Source: CAXBMB01 sp963976695 (GTDB taxonomy: Bacteria; Pseudomonadota; Alphaproteobacteria; Kiloniellales; DSM-21159). From it: a stretch of 64,000 bases of DNA. Each line of letters starts with the position of its first letter. Position 1 is the stretch's first letter. The notes under the pieces are model-generated. The model was not told where the DNA came from, searched no databases, and saw nothing but the letters and a program-made list of their open reading frames with translations. The position numbers and the translations under genes were made by a program. Below, piece by piece: positions 32,529 to 40,745 of the stretch. The stretch is from the NCBI GenBank assembly GCA_963976695.1, contig CAXBMB010000009.1, positions 1 through 64,000 of the forward strand, written 5' to 3'.

Positions 32529-33698
32529 CTAGGCCGGTGGCGCTTTGCGCCATGGCGTAATCAGCAGGATCCCGTTGGGACTCAGGCCCTTGGTCTTCAG
32601 CGTGTCTATTTCCTTTACGGCGGCGCCTTTTTCAAGGTCGATCACCGTAATGGAGCCGTCGTCCATGCCCATCATGTTCATCAGGTTGTTCTGCACGAAG
32701 GCATAGCGCTTGTCCGGGGAGAACGCGACGTGATGGGCGCCGGGCGCCGCCGGAATCGTCTGGAGCAGGGTCGGCGCCAGGGGATTCTCGCCAATATCAA
32801 AGATATTCAGACTTCCGGGCTTTGCCGTCGTCACGTAGAGGCGGTCGCGTTCGCTGTTGAAATACATCTCCAGGGGAACACGGCTTCCGGCTTTAGTAAA
32901 ATCGAAAGCTTGGCCGAAATCGAAGGCCTTGCGCGACGGGTTCCATGTAGCCGCCCACAAAGTTCCGCCGAACATCGTCGTGATGTAGGCCTGCGGCGGC
33001 TCGGCGCCGGGACGAAACGCAATTTCCACCGGCGCTTCACCCGAAGGCGCGGCCTTGTCGGAAAGTCGCTGGGTGGACAGCACCTTGCCGGTGCTGGCTT
33101 CGATGACGGTAACGCTGTCGCCGCGTTTCGAGGGGTCTTCGTGGTCCACCGTGCTGGTAACCAGCAGTCGGTCGATACGGTTGTTGACGGCGACGCCGTG
33201 TGGATAGCGGATGAAGGCGTCGGCCGGACCCGGCGCGGCGATGGTGCGGATAATGTCGTTGGTGGCGGCATCGCCGACGATGACGTTGTCCGAGCCGATA
33301 CAGGTCAGATACCAGGTGCTGTCGTCCTCGGACAGCGCGAGGGTTTCACCGCCTTCACAGCCGCTGATCTGCACTTCCTCCACGCGGTAGGGAAAGCGCT
33401 CCATATCGATCACCCGAAGCGCTGTCTCACCACCCGCCGTGACATAAACCTTGCTGCCGGCCTTGTTGTAGGAGATGTGATGCGCTTTCGTATCCGGCGG
33501 CAAGGGAAGGTCCATCACGATGTCGCCGAAAGCCTGAGATTGGGGATCGACGTCGAGCACCGCGATACCTTCCCGCTTTATCTCCTGTCCCGGCTTGCTC
33601 TGGTAATTGACGAAGGCCAGGATCTCACTTGAGGCCAGGGACGGCGATAGGCTGACCGCCGCGAAGGCGGCGATGCCGAAAGAGATCAGTCGTCTCAT
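32529..33698 (-). CDS. Secreted YVTN-type beta-propeller protein
   Basis: A 389-residue protein with an N-terminal signal (MRRLISFGIAAFAAVSLSPS, then LASSE). Repeated blade-like segments follow: HHISYNKAGSKVYVTAGGET, YPHGVAVNNRIDRLLVTSTV, HHVAFSPDKRYAFVQNNLMN. They resemble the YncE/cytochrome d1-like surface-antigen propeller family. There is no haem-binding CxxCH. AAGGAAAC precedes the ATG. Periplasmic location is predicted. Function is unknown in most members. It stands alone between the nasT region and the empty stretch behind the nuo-like operon. Confidence 0.75.
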   Translation of the reverse strand: MRRLISFGIAAFAAVSLSPSLASSEILAFVNYQSKPGQEIKREGIAVLDVDPQSQAFGDIVMDLPLPPDTKAHHISYNKAGSKVYVTAGGETALRVIDMERFPYRVEEVQISGCEGGETLALSEDDSTWYLTCIGSDNVIVGDAATNDIIRTIAAPGPADAFIRYPHGVAVNNRIDRLLVTSTVDHEDPSKRGDSVTVIEASTGKVLSTQRLSDKAAPSGEAPVEIAFRPGAEPPQAYITTMFGGTLWAATWNPSRKAFDFGQAFDFTKAGSRVPLEMYFNSERDRLYVTTAKPGSLNIFDIGENPLAPTLLQTIPAAPGAHHVAFSPDKRYAFVQNNLMNMMGMDDGSITVIDLEKGAAVKEIDTLKTKGLSPNGILLITPWRKAPPA

Positions 33699-34372
33699 AT
33701 TTGTTTCCTTACGATGAGATGTGACATTGGCGGACGTTCCTTGGGTGCATAGGTCGCCTTAATGGGCGGTGAACGGGAGGTCGGCATTCGTGGCCGGCCT
33801 GCTTCCGGGGGAGCGATGTGGCCCCGCGCGCGTCAGCCGCCGGTTGGGGCGGTCCGAATAAGCTTGGGTTATGCGCGCGGACGCAGCCGCGAGGCCGGGC
33901 GAGACGCCCAGAGAACCGTTAAGCCGACCTCGCCACCCGACGAGCCGGCTGCGCTCGTCGCCGCTGAGCCGCTTCTTTCGAGGAGGCCCGGTGACGGCGC
34001 GGATCGTGCGTGCGCCGCCAAGGGCGGTCAAGGTGGTTTCGCCGGTTCCGCCGGCAAGCGCGCGCCAGGCGCCGTCGGTTCTGCGTGCGGTCTGATCGCC
34101 GTCGCGGCGGTTTGTTGCGGCAAAAGCGCCGCAACGCGCGCTCCCGGGCGATTTGGCCAGGCGCGTCGCGCCGCGCCGCGCGGGTCACTATGCCGCATGC
34201 GATTTCGGCGACCCTGGCGGAATCATCGCCCGGTTGTTGGATGGCGTGGCCGCGCGCGCCGATGGCCGCCATGCGACAGACGTCCCGGTGGGATCATCGC
34301 GCGGCGTGGCGCGGCGGGTCTGAACCGTTGGCGTTGATCCGGTTTTTTTCGGGCGTCGGCAGCGGGACGCCG
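33699..34372. other. Gene-poor 674-bp stretch
   Basis: Very GC-rich sequence between the propeller gene and nuoN. Open frames exist on both strands, but their translations are low-complexity Arg/Ala/Pro-rich and match no family I know. In many alphaproteobacteria birA follows nuoN; I searched by eye for such a remnant and did not find one. Near nuoN a GGCGTC/GACGCC hairpin (34352-34371) could act in ending the operon transcript, though without a T tract. Confidence 0.5.
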
Positions 34373-35734
34373 TCAGATCGGCAGGAGCCCGGCAAACCCG
34401 CCCATCAGCAGCGTCACGACCGCCGCCAAGACCCACACAAACGTCAGCAGCGCGCCGCCGCCCGATGCAGTGTCGCCCTCGCCGTCGCTTGCGCCATACA
34501 TCGGCACGATGATCCTGAGGTAGACGCCCAGCGCCAGAACGCTGTTGAGGATGCCGATCACCGCCAGCCACAGGAAACCGGCCTCGATGGCGGCGCCGAA
34601 AAGATAGACCTTGCCGACAAAGCCGAACAGCGGCGGGATGCCGGTCAGCGACAGCAGGAACAGCACCATGGCAAGGCCGGCCAGGCGGCGCCGGCGGCCA
34701 AAGCCGCGGAGCTCGTCCAGCGTGCGGCCGGCGATCATGATGATGGCGAAAGCGCCCAGGTTCATCGCCAGATAGGCGGCGGCAAAGACAATGATTCCCG
34801 GCAGGGTCAGCGAACTACGCCCCAGCGCGACGATGCCCAGCAGGAAATAGCCCGACTGGGCAATCGAGGAATAGGCGATCAGCCGCACCAGGTTGGTCTG
34901 CACCAGCGCGGCCAGATAGCCGTAGGTCATGGTTGCCGCCGAGATCAGCGCGATGACAAGCGGCCAGCCGGTGCTGACAGGCAAGTCCCGCAGAACCTGC
35001 GCGAAAGCGAAGATCGCCGCGACCTTGGTAATCACCGACAGATAGGCCGCCACCGAGATCGGCGCGCCGTCGTAGGCGTCCGGCGCCCAGAAATGGAACG
35101 GCACCAGCGATGCCTTGTAGCCCAAGCCGGCGATAACCGCGACCAGACCCGCGGCGGCGACCAGCGGAAGGTCGTCCAACTGGCCCAGTTCGGAAAACAG
35201 CGTCGAGCCGGCGCCGCCGAACCAGAAGCTCAACCCGTAGATCATGACCGAGCCGGTCACCGCGCCGTATACCAGATATTTCATGCCGGCCTCGGTGGCC
35301 GCATCGTCGCGCGGAAAGGCCACCAGCGCGAAAGAGCCAAGTCCGGTCAGCACCACGCCCAGCACCAACAGCATCATATCGCCGCCACCGGCCAGCATCA
35401 GCGCGCCCAGCGTCACCAGACACAGCAGCGAATAAACGCTGCCTTCACGGTCCTTGCCCGCCAGTTCGGACCGCGCCATCAGCAGCGTAACCGCGGTTCC
35501 CGGCAGCAAGATCAGCTTGGCCCAGCCGCTTAAGCCGTCGATCCGATAGGTTCCGCCGAACACCAGGGCGTCGGCGTTCAGCAGCGGCAAGGTCGCCAGC
35601 GTGGCGATGGCCAGTCCGGCAAGACCCAGCATCAGCGCCAGCCGGGGCAGCCGGGCCATTTCGGCGAACAGCATCAATGCCACCGCCACCGCCAGCGTCA
35701 TTTCCGGGATCAGCAGGGAGAGATCGCGGGCCAT
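34373..35734 (-). CDS. nuoN: Complex I-like membrane subunit NuoN (antiporter-like)
   Basis: A 453-residue inner-membrane protein with about 14 hydrophobic spans, of the Mrp-antiporter-like family of complex I. The channel segment GYKASLVPFHFWAPDAYDGA keeps the conserved lysine and the HFW.PD motif, and PISVAAYLSVITKVA holds a further conserved lysine. The ATG at 35734 overlaps the nuoM stop (ATGA). It is the last gene of the eight-gene nuo-like operon. Confidence 0.9.
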   Translation of the reverse strand: MARDLSLLIPEMTLAVAVALMLFAEMARLPRLALMLGLAGLAIATLATLPLLNADALVFGGTYRIDGLSGWAKLILLPGTAVTLLMARSELAGKDREGSVYSLLCLVTLGALMLAGGGDMMLLVLGVVLTGLGSFALVAFPRDDAATEAGMKYLVYGAVTGSVMIYGLSFWFGGAGSTLFSELGQLDDLPLVAAAGLVAVIAGLGYKASLVPFHFWAPDAYDGAPISVAAYLSVITKVAAIFAFAQVLRDLPVSTGWPLVIALISAATMTYGYLAALVQTNLVRLIAYSSIAQSGYFLLGIVALGRSSLTLPGIIVFAAAYLAMNLGAFAIIMIAGRTLDELRGFGRRRRLAGLAMVLFLLSLTGIPPLFGFVGKVYLFGAAIEAGFLWLAVIGILNSVLALGVYLRIIVPMYGASDGEGDTASGGGALLTFVWVLAAVVTLLMGGFAGLLPI

Positions 35735-37197
35735 CAGAAATTCAAACTCGCCATGGTGGCGTGGATCATGTCGATCAGCGTCGACGGCGCGATCCCGATC
35801 AGGATCGTCAGGATGACAAGCGGCAGAATCGCCAACAACTCGCCCCGGTCGAGGTCCGGCATTGCCGACCATTTGTCGTTTGGCGCACCGAGGAACACGC
35901 GGGCGATGGCGCGCAGATAGAGGCCCGCCGTCACCACGATCGCCAGAATGGCGATGATCGCCCAGGGCTGCACCTTGAGGGTGGCGAGAAAGATCTGGAA
36001 CTCAGCCGGAAAATGCGCCAGCCCCGGCAGTCCGAGCGATGCGAAGGCCGAAAGGATGAACGTCCAGCCCAGCCAGGGAACTCGGCCCAGCAGCCCGCCG
36101 AAATCATCCATTTCACGGCTGTGCGCGCGCTCCTGCAGCATGCCGACCAGGAAAAACAGCGCGCCGGTAACCAGTCCGTGGCTGACCATCTGCAGGGTGG
36201 CGCCATCCAGCGCCACGGCGCGGATGCGCGGATCGATCGTCAGCGCCGCCACCGCCACCGCCATCACCACATAGCCCATGTGGTTGACCGAGGTATAGGC
36301 GACCATCTTTTTCAAATCGGTCTGCGCCAGCGCCGCAAATGCGCCGTAAAGCGCGCTGAAAACGCCGAAGATCAGGATTACGATGCCAGCCTTGGCAAAG
36401 GTTGCGGGCGTCATCTGCAGCGCGAACCGCACCAGGCCATAGGTTCCGAATTTCAGCATGACGCCGGCCAGGATCACACTGCCCACCGTCGGCGCCTGCA
36501 CATGCGCGGCCGGCAGCCAGGTGTGCAGTGGAAAGGATGGGATCTTGACCGCGAAGGTGAACAGCATGGCGATCAGCGCCAGCAGGGCGGCCAGCCCGGT
36601 CAGCGGCGGCGCGTCGATCCAGACGCGCATGTCAAAGGTGCCGCTGCTCAGGTAGAAGCCAAGGATCGCCAGCAAAAGCGGCAGCGAGCCCAGCAGCGTA
36701 TAGAGAAAGAACATCAGCGCGGCGCGTTGCCGGTCTTCATGTCCCCAGCCTGAAATCATGAAATACATGCCGACCAGCGAGACCTCGAAGAACACATAAA
36801 ACAGCAGCGCGTCCAGCGCCATAAAGGTGCCGAGAGAGGCGGTTTCCAGCATCAGCATCAGCACCACAAAGGTGGCGGCGCGGTCGTTGAGCCGCGCTGA
36901 ATAGATCGCCGAGAGGAAAAACAGCAGCGAGGTCAGCAGCACCAGCGGCAGGCTCAGCCCGTCCACCCCCAGCCGATAGGCCGCGCCAATCGCGGGGATC
37001 CAGGCAAGTTCTTCGATCTGGGCAAACCCGCCGGGCTGGATGCCCGCCGCCCAAATCGCCAAGGTCACCAGAAAGGTCAGCCCGGTGACCGTAATCGAGA
37101 GCCCGTGCGCAAGTCGGGCCGACGCGCCGGGTCGCACCATGAGGACAAGGCCGCCGGCAATCGGCAGGAACGTCGCTATCGTCAAAAGAGGCAGCAC
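35734..37197 (-). CDS. nuoM: Complex I-like membrane subunit NuoM (antiporter-like)
   Basis: A 487-residue antiporter-like subunit with about 14 spans. It keeps the conserved glutamate region FEVSLVGMYFMISGWG and the channel lysine segments VKIPSFPLHTWLPAAHVQAP and GVMLKFGTYG. The start codon is GTG at 37197, supported by GAGGAGA about ten bases upstream; no nearby in-frame ATG gives a better N-terminus. It follows nuoL by 14 bp. Confidence 0.9.
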   Translation of the reverse strand: MLPLLTIATFLPIAGGLVLMVRPGASARLAHGLSITVTGLTFLVTLAIWAAGIQPGGFAQIEELAWIPAIGAAYRLGVDGLSLPLVLLTSLLFFLSAIYSARLNDRAATFVVLMLMLETASLGTFMALDALLFYVFFEVSLVGMYFMISGWGHEDRQRAALMFFLYTLLGSLPLLLAILGFYLSSGTFDMRVWIDAPPLTGLAALLALIAMLFTFAVKIPSFPLHTWLPAAHVQAPTVGSVILAGVMLKFGTYGLVRFALQMTPATFAKAGIVILIFGVFSALYGAFAALAQTDLKKMVAYTSVNHMGYVVMAVAVAALTIDPRIRAVALDGATLQMVSHGLVTGALFFLVGMLQERAHSREMDDFGGLLGRVPWLGWTFILSAFASLGLPGLAHFPAEFQIFLATLKVQPWAIIAILAIVVTAGLYLRAIARVFLGAPNDKWSAMPDLDRGELLAILPLVILTILIGIAPSTLIDMIHATMASLNF

Positions 37198-37211
37198 GGG
37201 TTCAGGTCTCC

Positions 37212-39029
37212 TCAGGGGTATAGCGGCACGGCAAGAAGCGCGGCGGCGATCAGCGCGATGCCGATCACAGTCAGCGCCAGTTCACGATGGATGAATCCGC
37301 TCTGCAGCTTGCGCGCGCGGGCGCCGGTTTCAATGGTCCGGCGCACCAGGCCGAAGATCAGCGCGTCAATGCCGGCGATGTCGGTTTTGCGGGCGATCCA
37401 CCCAAGCGAAAGATTGAGCCGTCCGACGGCCAGCACGAGGTTATAGAGCCGGCGTTCCAGCCTTTCGCTGGCCGCGGCGATCGCCAGCGCCGGGCGCAGC
37501 ATCAGCGCGTCGAAGCCGCCGAAAATCGCGAACCCACGCGCCGCCCAGCCGGCCAGCGGCCCCAGCAAGCGCGCCGGTGGAACCAGCCAGCCCAGTGCAA
37601 GGCCGCTCAGGGCGGCGGCCAGTCCAAGCGCCGGGGCGAGCAGTCCGACTTCGGCCATCTCGGCGTCGAGCAACCGCGCAAGCGGGCCAAAGGCCAACGC
37701 CAGCCCCGCCGCCAGCGCCACCAGCAGGCCGAGGCCGGTCGCCATGAACGGAACCGGCGGCGCTTTGTGGTCCGGCCGGCCGCGCCACAGCACGCTGAGC
37801 GCCCGCCCCATATAGGCGCCGGTCAGCAGGGTGCCGGCCAAGGCCAGCGGCGCCAGCCAGCCAGCGCCGGGCGCGGCCAGCGCCGCGGCGATGATCGCGT
37901 CCTTGGAAAAGAACCCGGCCAGCGGCGGAACCCCGGCCAGCGCGAGGGCGGAAAGGGCAAAGCCTGCGAAGATGCCGGGACGGGCCCGGCCTGCGCCGGT
38001 CAGATCGCTCAGCGCCGTGCTTTCACGGTCATGTTGAAACACGCCCGCGCCCAAAAACAGCGAGCTTTTGATCGCCGCGTGGGCCATCAGGTGCAACAGC
38101 GCCGCGACCGGCGCGCCGGCGCCGATAGCGACCAGCATCAGGCCGTATTGGCTCGAGGTCGAGGCGGCCAAGAGGCGCTTGAGATCCCGCTCGGCCAGCG
38201 CGATCAGGCCGGTGACGACGGCGGTAACGCCGCCGACGATGCCGATCGCCAAGAGCGCGCCGCCGGGCAGCATCGGGGCGCTGCGGATCAGCAGAATCGC
38301 CCCCGCCGCCACCAGCGTCGCCGAATGCAGCAGCGCGGAAACCGGCGTCGGGCCGGCCATGGCGCGCTGTAGCCAGTCCTGCAGCGGCACCTGCGCCGAT
38401 TTACCCATTGCCGCGACCAGCAGCAACAGCCCGGCGACCAGCGCCGTGGTGCCGCCGGTGGACAGGGTGGCGGAAATCTCGGAGCTGCCGGCCGCGCCGA
38501 TCAGCAGGAAGACCGCGATATAAAGCCCCAGATCGGCGCTGCGGGTGTAGAGGAACGCCCGGGTCGCCGACTCGGCCACGCCGGGCCGGTCATGCCAAAA
38601 GCCAATCAGCAGGTAGCTGGCGAAACCGATCATCTCCCAGGCGGTCAGCAGGGTGATCCAGTCGCCCGACAGCACCAGCGCCTGCATTGCCGTCACGAAC
38701 AGCAGCAGGGTGCCAAAGAACCGCACCCGCTGCGGATCGTGGCGCATGTAGCCCACCGCATAGATCAGCACAAAGGTCGCGACGGTGGCGACAATCAGCG
38801 ACAGCACCGCGGTCAGCGGCGTGACGACCAGCCGGATCGGCAGGTCGGGCAGCAACGGCAGCACCGTCGCGGGGCGCGCGCCGCCGACGGTCGCGGACAA
38901 CAGGCCCAACGCGCCCAGCAGGCCCAGTCCGGCCCCGGCCAAGGCCAGCGCCGCTGGCGCCCGCCGCCCGCCGAAGACGGCCAGCGCCGCCAGCAGCGGC
39001 GCAAGTAGCGTCAGTCCCAGCATCGTCAT
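37212..39029 (-). CDS. nuoL: Complex I-like membrane subunit NuoL (antiporter-like)
   Basis: A 605-residue distal antiporter-like subunit. Channel residues are intact: TAWEMIGFASYLLIGFWH (conserved Glu), GKSAQVPLQDWLQRAMAGPT (conserved Lys), HAAIKSSLFLGAG (second Lys) and GVPPLAGFFSKDAII. The C-terminal part carries further hydrophobic spans corresponding to the lateral helix and anchor, ending with a basic-to-hydrophobic tail. It overlaps nuoK by four bases. Confidence 0.9.
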   Translation of the reverse strand: MTMLGLTLLAPLLAALAVFGGRRAPAALALAGAGLGLLGALGLLSATVGGARPATVLPLLPDLPIRLVVTPLTAVLSLIVATVATFVLIYAVGYMRHDPQRVRFFGTLLLFVTAMQALVLSGDWITLLTAWEMIGFASYLLIGFWHDRPGVAESATRAFLYTRSADLGLYIAVFLLIGAAGSSEISATLSTGGTTALVAGLLLLVAAMGKSAQVPLQDWLQRAMAGPTPVSALLHSATLVAAGAILLIRSAPMLPGGALLAIGIVGGVTAVVTGLIALAERDLKRLLAASTSSQYGLMLVAIGAGAPVAALLHLMAHAAIKSSLFLGAGVFQHDRESTALSDLTGAGRARPGIFAGFALSALALAGVPPLAGFFSKDAIIAAALAAPGAGWLAPLALAGTLLTGAYMGRALSVLWRGRPDHKAPPVPFMATGLGLLVALAAGLALAFGPLARLLDAEMAEVGLLAPALGLAAALSGLALGWLVPPARLLGPLAGWAARGFAIFGGFDALMLRPALAIAAASERLERRLYNLVLAVGRLNLSLGWIARKTDIAGIDALIFGLVRRTIETGARARKLQSGFIHRELALTVIGIALIAAALLAVPLYP

Positions 39030-39337
39030 CCCTTCAACTCGCGGGCTTCTTCCATCTCGACCGATCCGCGTGACCGGAACCGCGCAATGGCAATGCCGAA
39101 GCCGACCGCCATTTCGACGGCCATCACCGCCATGATGATCAGCACGAACATCTGTCCGGCGGCCACCTCTGGATACAGATAGCGCCAGAAGGCCACCAGA
39201 TTGACCAGCGCCGCCGCCAGCACCAGTTCAACCCCCATGATGATCATCACCAGGTTGGTCTGGCTCAGCGCGCCGTACAGCCCGACGCCGAAAAGCACGG
39301 CGCCGACGCTGAGCGCGATCATCAGTTCCAGGATCAT
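39026..39337 (-). CDS. nuoK: Complex I-like membrane subunit NuoK
   Basis: A 103-residue protein with three membrane spans. The two membrane-embedded glutamates typical of NuoK are present in MGVELVLAAALVNL and AVEMAVGFGIAIA. The C-terminal tail is longer and more charged than usual. It overlaps both nuoJ and nuoL by four bases. Confidence 0.92.
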   Translation of the reverse strand: MILELMIALSVGAVLFGVGLYGALSQTNLVMIIMGVELVLAAALVNLVAFWRYLYPEVAAGQMFVLIIMAVMAVEMAVGFGIAIARFRSRGSVEMEEARELKG

Positions 39338-39849
39338 TTGTCGCGCCTTTCGTTTGGCGTAATGGCGACCATCGTCGCGGCCACCATCGCCGTCAGGATG
39401 GTCAGACCGGCCGACTGGAAAATGAACATTGAGCGGCCCAGGAGTTCGCGCCCCAGATCCTCGGCCTGTTGCTGTGCGCCGGGGACCAGGGCGGCGACCG
39501 GCCCCCAGTCGGCCAGCCAGACCACGGCGAGCGCCGCCAGCAGGCCGATGCCGCCGGCGCGCAGCGACAGGCGTTTCTGATGGGACATGTCCATCGCGCC
39601 CATGCCACCCGGGTCCATCATGAACATCACCATGAAGATCGCCATCACACTCATTTCCGTGGCCATCATCATGATCTGCAAGACGCCCAGAAATTCCGCC
39701 TGCATCACCAGGAACATGGCGCCGATTGCGGTTTGCGAAAACAGCAACGCCAGCGCCGAGCGCACCATCGAATGGGTGCGAAACACGACAATTCCAAACC
39801 AGATCGCCGCCACGCCGAAAAATACCAGAAAGATCATCTGCGCGGTCAT
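39334..39849 (-). CDS. nuoJ: Complex I-like membrane subunit NuoJ
   Basis: A 171-residue subunit with five hydrophobic spans. Family phrases are AQMIFLVFFGVAAIWFGIVV, MVRSALALLFSQTAIGAMFL and QAEFLGVLQIMM (canonical NuoJ has AEFIA..QI..Y.GA). The usual tyrosine-glycine segment of span 3 reads MMATEMSVMAIFMVMFMMDP, so it is somewhat divergent and methionine-rich. The ATG at 39849 overlaps the nuoH stop. Confidence 0.85.
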   Translation of the reverse strand: MTAQMIFLVFFGVAAIWFGIVVFRTHSMVRSALALLFSQTAIGAMFLVMQAEFLGVLQIMMMATEMSVMAIFMVMFMMDPGGMGAMDMSHQKRLSLRAGGIGLLAALAVVWLADWGPVAALVPGAQQQAEDLGRELLGRSMFIFQSAGLTILTAMVAATMVAITPNERRDK

Positions 39850-40745
39850 ATCGGCACCAACAACGCGATGACGCCGACCAGGAAGATATTGGTCAGCGCC
39901 AGCGAGATGCCCAGCTTCCAACTGATTGCCAGGTAGCGCGCCTCGCGCACCCGCGGCACCAGCCGGCCGGCGGTCAGCATCGCGGTTGTCACCAGCAGGA
40001 TCTTGACGGCGCTCCAGGCCCAGGCGGGCAGCCAGGGGCCAAGCCAGCCGCCCAGATAGAAGGTCACGATCGCCCCGGCCATCGCCAGAATGATCACCAT
40101 CCGCGCCAGTCGCAACACCGCCAGCCGCACGCCGGTGTATTCCGCTTCGAACCCGCCGGCCAGATCACCCGGCGCCGAAGGCAGATCAAGCGGCGGCAGC
40201 CAGGCCAGCCCCATGGCCGCGACCACGAACAGCACAAAGCCCAAGGGCTGGTAAAGCGCGTTCCACAGCTGCGTCTGGGAGGTGACGATCACCGTCGTCG
40301 ACAGCGATTCGGCGCGCATCGCAACGGCGGTTATCGGCATCACGATCAGCATGGCGTAGGCGACGAACTGTCCGAGAAACCGCCAGCCGCCGATCATCGC
40401 ATAAGCGCCGTTCGGCCCCCAGCCCGCCATGATCAGCGCCACCAGCACATAGGCCAGCGCCGCGTTGAGAAACAAAGCCCCGGTCGCCAGATCGGTGATG
40501 ATCAGGTCCGGCGCCAGTGGAATCACCGCCACCGCCAGCAGTCCGGCGACCAGCAGCAGCACCGGTCCGGTTTCAAAGAACAGCCGGTCCGGGGTGCGGG
40601 CCAACAGCGACTCGCGGCCAAGAAGCGCCAGCGCCGACATGGCCGGTCGGGTCAGGCTCAACCGTCCATGCACGCACCAGGACTCCACCACGGCAATGAA
40701 ATAGGCCCCGAGCGCCAGCGCGAAGATAATGATGGCCGCGTTCAT
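39846..40745 (-). CDS. nuoH: Complex I-like membrane subunit NuoH, divergent
   Basis: A 299-residue, eight-span protein of the NuoH/HyfC family. It keeps GPNGAYAMIGGWRFLGQFVA and the loop LDLPSAPGDLAGGFEAEYTG, corresponding to the canonical FDLPEAE.ELVAGY.TEYSG. The first glutamate pair of that loop (PEAE) has become PSAP, while EAEYTG is kept. In complex I this loop helps build the quinone chamber, so quinone chemistry is probably altered or lost. It overlaps the upstream fusion gene by four bases. Confidence 0.85.
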   Translation of the reverse strand: MNAAIIIFALALGAYFIAVVESWCVHGRLSLTRPAMSALALLGRESLLARTPDRLFFETGPVLLLVAGLLAVAVIPLAPDLIITDLATGALFLNAALAYVLVALIMAGWGPNGAYAMIGGWRFLGQFVAYAMLIVMPITAVAMRAESLSTTVIVTSQTQLWNALYQPLGFVLFVVAAMGLAWLPPLDLPSAPGDLAGGFEAEYTGVRLAVLRLARMVIILAMAGAIVTFYLGGWLGPWLPAWAWSAVKILLVTTAMLTAGRLVPRVREARYLAISWKLGISLALTNIFLVGVIALLVPI

